A stretch of DNA of 64,000 nt from Acestrorhynchus altus. Its lineage: Eukaryota > Chordata > Actinopteri > Characiformes > Acestrorhynchidae. This document shows, in pieces, positions 22,755-33,215 of this stretch. The stretch is from positions 2,971,268 to 3,035,267 of the forward strand of contig CM067522.1 of NCBI GenBank assembly GCA_034509495.1. Direction: 5' to 3'. The position numbers were made by a program, and so were the translations under genes. The notes beneath the pieces are model-generated. The model had not been told where the DNA came from. It ran no database searches and saw nothing but the letters and a program-made list of their open reading frames with translations. Position 1 is the stretch's first letter; every line of letters begins with the position of its first letter.

Positions 22755-23283
22755 TACAGGGGTGGGACAATGAAACTGAAACAATGAACTGTGGTTTTAG
22801 ACCACAATAATTTATTAGTATTGTGTACTAGGGCCTCCTTTTGCATCAATCCATCTTGGGAATGATATTTTTTGGATACCATCCGGATTAGCACCCAAAC
22901 ATCCCTTTGAGACAGCTTCCTCTCGCGTCCACAGTTAATCCTGTTGGATATGGTTGGTCTTTCTTGGTGGTGCTGACATTACCCTGGATACCGTGGCTCT
23001 TGATACATCACAAAGACTTGCTGTCTTGGTCACAGATGCGCCAGCAAGACGTGCACCAACAATTTGTCCTCTTTTGAACTCTGGTATGTCCCCCATAATA
23101 TTGTGTGAATTGCAATATTTTGAGCAAAACTGTCCTCTTACCTGCTAATTGAACCTTCACACACTTTTCTTACTGCTGCAATGTGCAATTAAAGAAGATT
23201 GGCCACCTGGCTGCTCCAATTTAGCCATGAAACCTCCCACATTAAAAAGACAGGTGTTTCAGTTTCATTGTCCAACCCCTGTG
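22755..23283 (-). mobile_element. Tc1-type element with both terminal inverted repeats, internally deleted (family B)
   Basis: The left end 'acaggggtgggacaatgaaa' followed by 'ctgaaac' and the right end 'gtttcagtttcattgtccaa' followed by 'cccctgt' are inverted repeats of about 27 bases with one or two mismatches. Both are bounded by TA, as expected for Tc1/mariner insertion. Inside, on the minus strand, is the start of a transposase gene: a helix-turn-helix DNA-binding segment including [10 protein letters not shown] and [10 protein letters not shown]. The DDE catalytic part is missing. The element could have been mobilised only in trans. It is the least-decayed transposon in the window. Confidence 0.85.
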
Positions 23284-23289
23284 TATATA

Positions 23290-24097
23290 AAATTTATTTG
23301 TTTATTTATTTTCCCCTCTCTGTAAAGCACTTTGGTGAAGACTCTTTCTGATTTGGCTTTATCTGATTGGCTGATGTTTGTAGATCGAGCTGATTGTCCC
23401 GTTTTGTTGAAGGGCGGGACTTTGTCTGTAAATAGACTGGAGCTGGGAGCAGGTAATAGGGCTTTACAGAGTGAGAAACATAAGCAAGATTATTAGAGAT
23501 CATTTAGACATGCTGTTTGCGGAGTGTTATTGCAAGGAAACCTCAGGTGAATATGATGCCAAGACGTCCTGAGAATGAAATGATTTGGCCAGTAGTATCA
23601 CTGCTGTTTGACGTTAACACAGGCGTCTGGTGCACAAGGAGAATGTGGTGTTTATGAGGCGCACAGTGATTCAGTGAATCTTGTCTTATTTGTGGCTTGA
23701 ATGCTTTCCAGTGTCCTTTGGGCAGAGACGAGACGTGAATCAATGAATCAGTGAGTTGTGAATTGGTAGCTGTGAGTAGTAAATATGACTCACCACTCGC
23801 TCGACTGTCTGAAGAGGAGCTGTGAATGGAAGTTGTGCCAGTTTCCTATTCACTGAATGATGATTTCTGAAAGAAGGGACCATCTTAAGTGGACTGTGAC
23901 AGGAATCATATGTCAGGAGACGTCATTGGGACGTCATTGGTACCTCAGATGTATGAACTTTTCCGTGGTTGTTGGTAAGAGTGGTTTTCTCTGAGGGCAT
24001 TTCTTTAATGCTGATGGTGAATCAAGCCTGTGAGAGCTGTTTACATTGGCTTATTTTCATAAAGCTATATATCTATATATGTAGATTTAGATGAGGT
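23290..24097. other. intronic stretch, no gene seen
   Basis: No ORF or repeat of note. A short ATAT-rich patch precedes the Tc1 relic. Confidence 0.5.
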
Positions 24098-24800
24098 ACA
24101 GTGGTGCTTAAAGGTTTGTGAACCCTTCAGAATGTATTAGATTTCTAAAACGTCTCACACAAGTCCTAAATGTAGATAAGGAGGACTGTATCAAACAAAT
24201 GAGACCAAAATATTACACTTAATCTTTTATTTATTGAGGAAAATGATCCAGTTTTACATATCTGTGTGGGCAGAAGTATCCAAAACTTTAGGATCAGCAG
24301 TTCATTTAAAGATGAAATTAGAGTCAGGTAACTTCAATCAATGGGAGAGAATCAGGGGTGAGACGAGGAGCTGAGAAGTTGTTGGAAAAGGTGACAAAAC
24401 CATCTCTGAAGACTTTGGTCTCCAACAATCCACAGTCAGACAGATTATGTATAAATGGAAGGACCATTATTACTTTCCCCAGGAGTGCTCCACCAATAAA
24501 GATCACGGCAAGAGCAAGGCGAGTAATAGTCTGTAAGATCACAAAGGAACCTAAGGTAACTTCTAAGCACCTAAAGGTTTCTCATATTGGCTAATGTCAA
24601 CGTTCATGAGTCCACCATCAGAACAACAAGAAATGATGAGCATGGCAGGGGTGCAAGGAGACGCTGCTGCTCTCCAAGAAGAATATTGCTGGGGTCTGCA
24701 GTTTCTTAAAGATCACGAGGATAAGCCAGAAGACTACTGGAACAATGTTTTGTGGATGGATGAGATCAATAAATACACGACAGTGTTTTTCCAATTTTTT
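24098..24800 (+). pseudogene. Tc1-like transposon relic with 5' terminus (family C)
   Basis: Begins with the terminal region 'tacagtggtgcttaaaggtt' followed by 'tgtgaaccctt', then 'ttattgaggaaaatgatcca' and 'tttacatatctgtgtgggca'. The transposase N-terminal region follows: 'tctgaagactttggtctcca', 'cacagtcagacagattatgt', 'aataaagatcacggcaagag'. A central block 'atgagtccaccatcagaaca' to 'tttcttaaagatcacgagga' is followed by 'aatgttttgtggatggatga' (F-W-x-D-E). There are multiple frameshifts and it is dead. Confidence 0.75.
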
Positions 24801-25029
24801 TTCCAGCTCTCTCATAGTCTGTAGACCAAATTGCAAGTTCAGATTGCTCTCATAATGATGAGAAAAAGACACTTGACAAATGTATGTGATGTGGAGCTGC
24901 AGTAAGAGATTTAGGGCCTTGGCTGCAACACTCCCACTGGAGTACTGAAAAACCTTTGACCACACATCAGAAGCAGAACATACCTTTGCTCATCCAAACT
25001 TGAAAGTTCTACTTTAACTTCATCAGTCC

Positions 25030-25095
25030 ATAACAGTTGTTCCCAGAATACATCAGGCATGTTTAGATGTTTCATCTTTCACTTGGAGCCTCTTG
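25030..25095 (-). pseudogene. Tc1-like fragment (family A)
   Basis: 'cccagaatacatcaggcatg' followed by 'tttagatgtttcatctttca' matches the 7895-8060 and 61190-61345 copies of family A. Confidence 0.5.
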
Positions 25096-25857
25096 GAGAT
25101 CAGTTCATCTTCTACTTCACAGTAACAGACGTTTTAACCAAGAGTACCCAAACTCTTGCCTGCCACCATATGTTATATGCCATGCTGCACTATGACCACC
25201 ATATCTCTCTACATCTTCTGTTTGTTAGTTGTCATGTGGCCTGTAGCTGGTTTGGTTGACTGATCCAGTGCGGGTTCGAGCATATGCCTTCAGTGACTCA
25301 GACCACCGCTCCAAATCCCTCTTATATGAAAGGGATCAATGTTTGTAGCTCCAGCAAGCGTCAAAGGAAGGGCACGACTCGCGCATCTCTTCTTCTTCAG
25401 TCTGTCTGCTTGAGTGCCATTGATTTCTGAGCCAGTATGATTCAGCTCAAGGCCACCAAGGGCAGGAGAAGCCACACTGAAGTGAAGTGACCCTCAATAG
25501 CAACCTTTATTATCACTGACGCTTGTTGGAGAAAGCCTTTGTAAATGCTTGTGGAGGTTAATGTCACTTGTCATAAAGGCCTTATGAATGCTGCCTATCA
25601 GTAGAGTGTTATGAAAACAGCTGCCTTGGTAGCTTGTTAGTGGAATGCATTATAGATAAGCCTTCTGAAACTCTCAAAGATAGAGGTCCTGAATTGGTTC
25701 TTTGGAGACTTCCCGAGCTACTTTTGCTCCCTTAAAGATATTACAAGTCAAGTCATCAAACAACTATTAAATGAAATGAAGGAACCCTTTGAACCATTAC
25801 AGAACCTCCACATAATGTAAAGGGCCTGTTCCAGTTATGTATGACAACCATGTGATG
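25096..25857. other. intronic stretch, no gene seen
   Basis: Short ORFs only. The region 25290-25480 is relatively GC-rich but has no consistent frame or splice sites. Confidence 0.45.
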
Positions 25858-26195
25858 GGGACGAGTCCTAATTGGTTTTGGGTACACTTTGGTGTTGGCA
25901 AAGACTTCTGAGAGCAGCAAAGACAAATAAAGGATCCTGGACCAAATCAAGCCTAACTTCTTGTTGGAAGAACAGATGGTCAGGCTCAAGCTCTCTTACT
26001 TTGGACATATTAGAGAAGAACCAACTTCCTGGAAGAGAGGAAGGTTTGAAAAGGTTGAAGGTAAAAGAGGAAGATGGATGGATATAATTCAAGGGATAAT
26101 GAACCAATCATTCAGATGCCTGAAGACCCAAACAGAAAACAGGACATTCTGGAGAAACACTGTCCATGTGGTTGATAGGAGCTGGAATTGACATG
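25858..26195 (+). pseudogene. RTE/BovB-like LINE reverse-transcriptase C-terminal relic
   Basis: The + strand frame from 25961 reads L-E-E-Q-M-V-R-L-K-L-S-Y-F-G-H-I, then K-V-E-G-K-R-G-R-W-M-D-I-I. That is the pattern at the C terminus of RTE-type LINE ORF2 proteins (…LKLxYFGHxxR…, G-K-x-x-G-x-R-R-R-G-R-x-x-x-R-W-x-D-x-I…, then …T-x-W-R…H…V…). A frameshift near 25960 separates it from the preceding ILDQIKPNF-like segment. It is a 5'-truncated fragment, as usual for LINEs. Confidence 0.7.
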
Positions 26196-26339
26196 GGGGC
26201 GACTAATAATGATAATGCAATTGGGATAAAACGGGAGCAATTTTATGAACCCTTGAAACATTATGGAAAAGTTCTAGTAAGACCCTTCAATTGTTATACA
26301 CACAGAGTTGCTGGATTGATGTCTTAAATGAAACACTTT

Positions 26340-26895
26340 TGGACAGTTAAGGCTATGTTCTCATTACAAAGCAAAAGTGACTCATATGTAGGTCACATTT
26401 CCAGATCAGATTCCACGCCAGATGCTTTCAAAACCAATTTGAGCCGCTTTTATATGTCTTAGATCAAATATGTATCCGATTTTTGGACATTTGACGTGAA
26501 TGTGAATGCTTTGACCCATTTTCTTGCATCTTTTTGCCTACATGCATGTGCTTATTGCTGGTGATGGAAGCCATAATGGTGATGTAATCGAAGAGTGTGT
26601 TCACTCAGTGGCTGATATGAATGAGGACAGAGTGAAATACTAGAAGGTGACGGTCAGATTTCTGTTTTGAACACACATTTGCTTTGTTCTGGCTACTGCA
26701 CTTTCCCCACGTTCCTTGTACGGCAGGACTATATCCGTAACCAAACACTGTAAACATTATCAGCTGTCCGTTATTTAATGTCTGCAGATGAAATGTGCAT
26801 AAACAGATACGTGTTGTTTCAGGGACAGATTCGTATACAGACACTTACAAATATGAATGTGATCCATCAAAATAGCCAAATCCAATCTGATAAAA
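26340..26895. repeat. MITE-like dispersed repeat
   Basis: The start 'ggctatgttctcattacaaa' with 'gcaaaagtgactcatatgta' and 'ccagatcagattccacgcca' and the end 'aatgtgatccatcaaaatag' with 'ccaaatccaatctgat' carry the words of a non-autonomous DNA transposon family that I recognise from fish genomes. The termini are only weakly inverted, so the borders are approximate. Confidence 0.4.
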
Positions 26896-26899
26896 AATT

Positions 26900-27789
26900 G
26901 GAATTGAGTAATGAGGTTAGTGAGCATAACAGTTCTTCCTAGAACTTTTACAGCATGTGGAGGTTCTTCAGACCTTAAAGTTTATTCACAAATATGGCTC
27001 TCTAAACAAAACGGGTGTGGCAGGAGTCCAAGATTGTGTCTAAGCCAAGAACCATTTATACTTTTGTGTTACTCTTGGCCTGCTGAAGAATTCTCGCTGG
27101 AAGTCGCCTGGAGGACACAAGTCAGGAAAGCCAGTAAAATTGGAGATAGGAGGCTCTCTGTGGCAGCAGTGAGCAGCATGTCATCTCCATCTAAATGTTT
27201 TTACAATCTGAAAGGACTCCTATCTCCAGTCGGACGTTTGGAGGAACACTAGGTCCTTTGACTGTCCTCTTAAAAGACGTATGACCGTTTTCTCCTCTGC
27301 GGTTCTCACACATCCTCTCCCCACAATGGACGGCCAGTCTGCCAAGCCTCAGAGGACATGGCCTTTACAGGCGAAGCCCGCGAGGCCCACAGCTTCGTAA
27401 ATCACCTGCTTAACAATGACTCTTTCACCTCACACACACATTTACACACCGAGCCCACCCTCTTCTCCCCCTACATTGGTTTCCCTTGTGTTGTTAGGGA
27501 CATTTTCACCTCCTACGAATGTATAATGTGCTCTCAGTGCTTGTTCTAGCAATCAATGCTTTTCTGATCTCTTTCCCTGTGTTTGATTCTGGAAAAGGAA
27601 GGTGTTCCCAGACACCTTTCACATTTTCCATGTTTTTTTTGTTTGTATTTTTTGTCCTTGTCTTGACAGATGTTCCGATTCCTAAAAGTGTCATATAAGT
27701 CATGTAAGAGTGCCATATTCTGACAAAGCAACAACTGGGTGGTTGCCCTGGTTCTAAATCTGTTCAAACATAGCAACACCCTACCAATT
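26900..27789. other. intronic stretch, no gene seen
   Basis: The interval at about 27290-27410 is GC-rich relative to surroundings but has no exon that I can support on either strand. Confidence 0.4.
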
Positions 27790-27990
27790 ATTATGCATCA
27801 TAAAAAACATAAACAATGTAAAACTATTAAACACCATAGCAACCACCTAACACTGTAGCCACCAGCTGGTAGCACTCTAGCAGTAGCCTGTAATACCATA
27901 GCAACTACCTAGCAGCACCATTGGAACCACCTAGTAACACTATATCTACCATCTGTAATACCATAGCAACCCACTTGTACAACCTTTTAC
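27790..27990. repeat. degenerate 'accatagcaaccacctag' minisatellite, array 1
   Basis: Repeated words 'accatagcaacca-cta', 'cctagcagcac' and 'cctagtaacac' occur at a loose ~20-base spacing. The same family forms the array at 29495-29905, and its complement is at 54425-54545. Confidence 0.7.
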
Positions 27991-28059
27991 ACCAGTGACC
28001 CCATAATGGAAGTGAAAAGTGCACCTTTTCAGTTGAGCCCCAGAGCCCAAAGAAAGCGA

Positions 28060-28740
28060 AACGTGACCAAGTTACAGTTTCAATCCTAATTATTCAACCC
28101 AAATTGCAAATGAGGTCTATTTGCAAAATTTACAAACAAGTGGTTCCTCCGAATTCATCACAAAATGACACTTTTAATAACTGCAGTCTCATAATTACTC
28201 AACCCCCTGAATAGAATCTGTCAGAAAAGCACACATGTGCAAAGCAGGGTCGTCTCAAGCATACCTAATATAGCTAATCAAGGCCTTCTTGTGCTGCATA
28301 CAAATACCTGGACTGGCTTGGGGTTTGTTGACTGTGATGTGCGACTGTAAAGTAGAGCAAAGACACTGAATGTAGAAGATGCAGTTGGAAGCAGTGATCA
28401 AACACGGGCTGCCCTACCTGGATCTAGCACAAAGAGGAATTTGGAGGCAAGTGGTCAAAACCCCTAAAGTGACTGCAAAAGTCCTGCAGCAAGATTCGTT
28501 GGCAGCAGGAACTGAGGTTTCAGTCTGCACAGTAAGGTGCCTACTAAACACAGAAGGTCTCCCTGACATACACCTCTCCTCACCCAAAAGCTCCAGTACA
28601 CTGGAAACCTTATAAATAAGCCATCACGGTTTGTGATTCTGTTCTGTAGAACCTTGCACAAGTTGGACCTCAACTACAAAGCTAAGCAGTGCTGGTCTCT
28701 TCACTGGGGAGGTGTCTTCATTACAAATTGAGATAAGCAG
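28060..28740 (+). pseudogene. Tc1-like transposon relic (family F)
   Basis: 'ttcaatcctaattattcaac' with 'ccaaattgcaaatgaggtct' and 'atttgcaaaatttacaaaca', then 'aattactcaaccccctgaat' and 'agaatctgtcagaaaag', are terminal-region words of a fish Tc1 family. They are followed by decayed N-terminal coding words near 28375-28560. No complete frame survives. Confidence 0.6.
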
Positions 28741-29494
28741 AGTATTAATATTAATCACATTGGCAGAGGCTTCAACAAGACCATTGAAACCGTGCAACCC
28801 CTCGATACATTACCCGAAACCACCCCAAACAGTTCCATGGTAGAACCTGAGATCCTCACTTCGCAGGTGGTTACATGCCGTATTCTAGGCTTCATATCTC
28901 AGGATCAGAGTAACCTACAGACATGATGCACATCTCATAACAAAGCCTTTCTAACTGTTGTTTCCCTGCATTGTGTGATGAATTATCAGTGAGTAATTCA
29001 GCTTGGCTTGAAGCCAAGTAACTCGGTTGAGTTCAGCTTAAGCTTGGCTTCCTTAGTGTTGGTGCTCCGGGCAGAAGCCCCCCTCCTCCCCCTCGCCGAG
29101 ATTGAAATGCTCACTCTGGCATGCCTCTTTCCCGTATTCAGGAGCAGTCAGGGGCAGAAGACGAGACGCTTTTGTGCCCAGAGCTATTTATATTCTGTAG
29201 AAATGGTCCTCGTCCCTGAGTGAATCCTGAGCGTTTAATGTTTGTCCTGTCCCGGTCAGTCCGTTGCAGACCATTAACTCATAAAAGTTGCAGTTGCTAC
29301 GAAAAAAACAAATGCAAAGCAAAACGCCTCTATTATGTCATGCTGTTCATCTTCATCCTCATCTTCCTCCTTTTCCGAGTCCTGCATTCTTACGCTGTAC
29401 TTGTCTTGCAGGATTCTTTCCCGTAGGAACGAATGGGGTGCAAAGGTGCAAAAAACCCTCCTTCTGTCACCATGTTAAACCCAATCAACCAAAT
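28741..29494. other. intronic stretch, no gene seen
   Basis: The interval 29030-29220 is comparatively GC-rich and free of recognised repeats. It could be a regulatory or conserved element, but the sequence alone does not show this. Confidence 0.35.
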
Positions 29495-29905
29495 GGGCTT
29501 CCATAGCAGCTGGTTGGCGTCATCCTAGAAACCACCTGAGATACCGTAGGAACCAGTAGATACTCCTTAGCAGCATACCCTAGCATCCACCTGGAATGCT
29601 GTATCAACCAACTATGAACACCTAAACATTAGCAACCATCTTGGACACCTTAGCCACTCCCTGAAATACCATAGCAAATACTCTGCCAAGCAACTCGGAC
29701 GTCTTAGCAACCATTTGACATAGCACAGCAACCACCTAGAAACACTGTAGAACCCTGTTTGTGAAGCATTAACCACTGTTCTAGCAACTGCCTGGTATTC
29801 CTTCACAACACATCACATCACCTTAGCAACCACCGGGGACACCTTAGCCGCTACCTGACATACCATAACAACCACCATAGCAACCACATCAGAACCACAT
29901 CAAAA
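29495..29905. repeat. degenerate 'accatagcaaccacctag' minisatellite, array 2
   Basis: About 400 bases of imperfect units such as 'ccttagcaaccaccgg', 'ataccatagcaaata', 'acagcaaccacctag' and 'accatagcaaccac'. The unit is about 20-22 bases with heavy divergence. It is the longest array of this family in the window. Confidence 0.75.
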
Positions 29906-30909
29906 CCAAGTCAGACTTGTTGAGCTGCGTCAATAAGAGTAATGGTCTATATTTGCAGAGGACTTCATCCACTTACTGTGTACATGATCTATACCAGTGG
30001 GCCCCAACCCTTATCCAGGGGCCCCACTGCCCCTGCATTATAATGCCCACTTTGAGTCAGTAAGGATGTGTTAACGACTTGATTAGTTGTCTCCAATGAG
30101 TTGGTGGCAGGGGAAGTGCTAAACTGGTGTAAAGAATTGGACCTGTAGTACCACTGGAACTTCAGAAGGTGATGAAGACTGGAAACTGCAAAACGCTGTG
30201 GAAAAACTACTTAAGGGTTCGTGTGTTTGAAACAAGGGTCATTTGCTTTATGAGACCCAACTGAATCATTTCAGGAATGTGACCCTTGCTCAGGGCCTGT
30301 ATGCAGATAACCAGATCAGTCTGTCTTTGGGGCCCCCCAGATTAGAAGCAGCCAGAGTGGCCGGAACACACCCCTAACTCCAAAGGAGATCATTTTGGGA
30401 GGTGTGTGTTGAGTGTTATGAGGTTTGATGTGGCAGGTTCATTGTGTGTATGTCACGAGCACATCAGTCACAATCATTTGACTAATGCAGGATTTAGGGA
30501 TGAAGATGTGTGAACTGGCCGTTTGCCGGGCTCTCTTGGGTCACCACACTTTCTGACTCTGCTCGTCGTAATCACAAACCCATTCAAGTGCTTTATAGTC
30601 AGAAGCAAAGTTAATATGCTTTGGGAGCTTTACTAGCTGTGGGGCAGGGTTAACAAGAACGTGGGAGTTCCCTAGAAGTGCAACAACCCTGCCATCAGGA
30701 GGCTGTGGGTTCAATCCTTACATTAAATTCCATACCAAACACTGTATCTTGGAAGCCACTAAGCAACACCTTAGAAACCCCCATGGGCCACTTAGTTATT
30801 TTCATGAGATCCTAGAAAACATTAACATAATTAAAATTTTTGTATGAATTTGAACATGATCAAAAATGAACAAGGACTAAAACATGTCTCAGAAATGATC
30901 TCTGATGTT
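29906..30909. other. intronic stretch, old dispersed repeat likely
   Basis: 'gtgggccccaacccttatcc' followed by 'aggggccccactgcccc' near 29998-30035 resembles the start of a common fish non-autonomous element ('ccccaacc...'). The remainder is unremarkable. No exon is supported. Confidence 0.4.
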
Positions 30910-31470
30910 CATTACGCTGCACCACAGACATTACGCTGCTTTAGACATTTCGCTGCACCACAGACATAACGCTGCTTTAGACATTTCGCTGCACCACAGA
31001 CATTACGCTGCATCACAGACATAACGCTGCACCACAGACATAACGCTGCTTTAGACATTTCGCTGCACCACAGACATTACGCTGCATCACAGACATTTCG
31101 CTGCACCACAGACATAACGCTGTATTACAGACATAACGCTGCACCACAGACATTTCGCTGCACCACAGACATAACGCTGTATTACAGACATAACGCTGCA
31201 CCACAGACATTTCGCTGCACCACAGACATTTCGCTGCACCATGGACATAACGCTGTATCACAGACATAACGCTGTATTACAGACATAACGCTGTATTACA
31301 GACATAACGCTGCATTACAGACATAACGCTGCACCACAGACATTTCGCTGCACCACAGACATTTCGCTGCACCACGGACATAACGCTGTATCACGGACAT
31401 AACGCTGTATCACAGACATAACGCTGCACCACAGACATAACGCTGCACCACCGACATTGCGCTGCATTTG
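30910..31470. repeat. 19-bp CpG-bearing minisatellite, ~30 units
   Basis: A tandem array of 'cataacgctgcaccacaga' (19 bases). Variants are at positions 4-5 (aa, tt, ta) and 11-16 (caccac, catcac, tattac, tatcac), and three 17-base units end 'gctttaga'. Twenty-nine units can be followed one by one, then a decayed last one. Every unit keeps the ACG/TCG CpG. Three-unit patterns recur, for example units 12-14 equal units 15-17. Minus-strand ORFs over it are repeat artefacts. Confidence 0.95.
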
Positions 31471-31631
31471 GGCAAAATGTCTTGCTCCATTGCGTAGTAG
31501 CTCATCTGTAAAAAATAGTTATGAGCCAGGCCTATATGGTAGCAACAAGTACTGACTCGCTCTTTCTTACTGATTGTGTAGCTGGTGGTTGAAAAAAGTA
31601 ACAAAATGATCTCTCATTATTGCTCTGTATG

Positions 31632-31632
<1 letters not shown>

Positions 31633-31675
<43 letters not shown>

Positions 31676-31695
31676 CCCTCTCTCTCTCTCTCTCT
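31633..31695. repeat. (CT)n microsatellite
   Basis: CT run with one short CCCC interruption near 31673-31678. Confidence 0.9.
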
Positions 31696-31813
31696 GTCAC
31701 TGTGTACAGTAATAATCACAGGCCAAAGTGCCGAGTGTGCTGAAAGTAAGCAGCCTCATTGTGTTTGCTGTTGTCAGTGCAATCTCTGATGATCTCTCAG
31801 ACACAGAGTAGAG

Positions 31814-31814
<1 letters not shown>

Positions 31815-31847
<33 letters not shown>
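31815..31847. repeat. (TG)n microsatellite
   Basis: Uninterrupted TG run of about 16 units. Confidence 0.9.
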
Positions 31848-31849
<2 letters not shown>

Positions 31850-32339
31850 CAGAAGTAAACTCAGTGGTTCTGTGGCAGTGGAGTGTATTAATTTGCTGAG
31901 GGTTGCATTTTACAGCATGGCCTAAGTCCTGAAAGTCCTAATGATGAAACTCATTACACTCCAGATCTGTATGTCTGAGAGAACTACTCCTCCTCTCTCT
32001 CACTCGCTTCTTTCTCCTGGTCTTGTAGAATGACTTCTTACCAAGAAGGTCCAAGTTAACATTTATACTTCACAGTATGCAGTTTCTCCTGTCAGAAAGT
32101 GTCTTACTCCCTCCACACCAAACCCACAGTACAGCGCATCATATTTCATGATTCAGAACAGGTATCTCTGTTCAGCCTGCAGACGCACTAAACACTACAG
32201 TGTGTTTGTATTGCAGTTTATTTACCGCTTACTTTATAATAAACACAACCTGGAACTTTTTACAAACACTGAAACTCTACCGCAACCACCAGCGTCTAAC
32301 CACCATAAAATTAGTTTGAGAGTAAGTAGATTAACAGGA
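31850..32339. other. intronic stretch, no gene seen
   Basis: Short ORFs only. It leads into the AT-rich tandem array. Confidence 0.5.
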
Positions 32340-33215
32340 TTATCTTTGCATGTTAATGAGTGAGCTGCCGAATTAGATGAAGTAAATTAGTGAATTAGTG
32401 AGTTGCTGAATGACTTAAACAGTGAATTAATTTAAGTAAGGAGCTAGAGGGTTAGGAAAATGGGTAAGTTAAGGGTGAGCAAAAGAGTGAGCAATAGTGA
32501 ATTGGTGAGTTAATAAATGAATGAATTACTAAATAATGTGATGAATCAGTGAACAATTGAGTTAGTAAATTAATTCATTACTAATTTAATAAATGAGTGA
32601 AGTTAATGAAATAGTCAATTGGTGAGTAAGTAGAACAATGGATTTATAACTAATAAGTTAGTGAACTAGTGAATGAATTGCTAAGTCAATGAAATGGTGA
32701 ATTGGTGAGTTAGTGAATTTGTAACTAATTTAATTAGTGAACAATTGAGTTAGCAAATTAATTAATTCATAACTAGTGAATTAGTGAACAGTCGAGTTTG
32801 TAAATCAATTCACTAGTAACTGAGTTAATGAATAAGTGAACAATTGAGTTAAATTAATTCATTAGTAACTAACATGATGAGTTATTAGTGAATTAGTGAA
32901 CAACTGAGTTGATAAATTAATTCACTAGTAACTAATTTGCGTTTGTGAATTAGTGAACAATTGAGGTAGTAAATTAATTCATTACTAATTTAGTAAATGA
33001 GTGAAGTTAATGCAATAGTGAATTGGTGAGTAATTAGAATAATGCATTTGTAACTAAGATAAATTAGTGAACTAGTGAATTAATTGCTAAGTCAATGAAA
33101 TGGTGAATTGGTGAGTTAGTGAATTAGTGAACAATTGAGGTAGTAAGTTAATTAGTAACTAGTTTAATCATTTAGTGAATTGGTGAAGTAGTAAGTTGTG
33201 TGAAATTATGAACAC
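32340..33215. repeat. AT-rich 'gtgaattagtgaacaattga' array with a 404-bp duplication
   Basis: Nearly 900 bases built of short words gtgaattag, gtgaacaattgag, ttagtaaattaattca and ctagtaactaa. On top of this, the segment from about 32547 to 32735 is repeated, offset 404 bases, at about 32951-33140, with the same order of variant words ('gagtgaagttaatg', 'tgctaagtcaatgaaatggt'). This indicates an old short array that was later duplicated as a block. Confidence 0.85.

Noticed and set aside
27790..29905. Possible CRISPR-like array from the regular 'accatagcaacc' words
   Set aside because: The units are contiguous and diverged with no unique spacers, and the DNA is vertebrate. It is a minisatellite.
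31013..31604. Minus-strand ORFs with repeated Cys-Leu-Trp-Cys-Ser-Glu-Met
   Set aside because: These are translations of the 19-bp minisatellite. The unit is not a multiple of 3 and the frame is kept open only by chance, so no Cys-rich protein family is implied.
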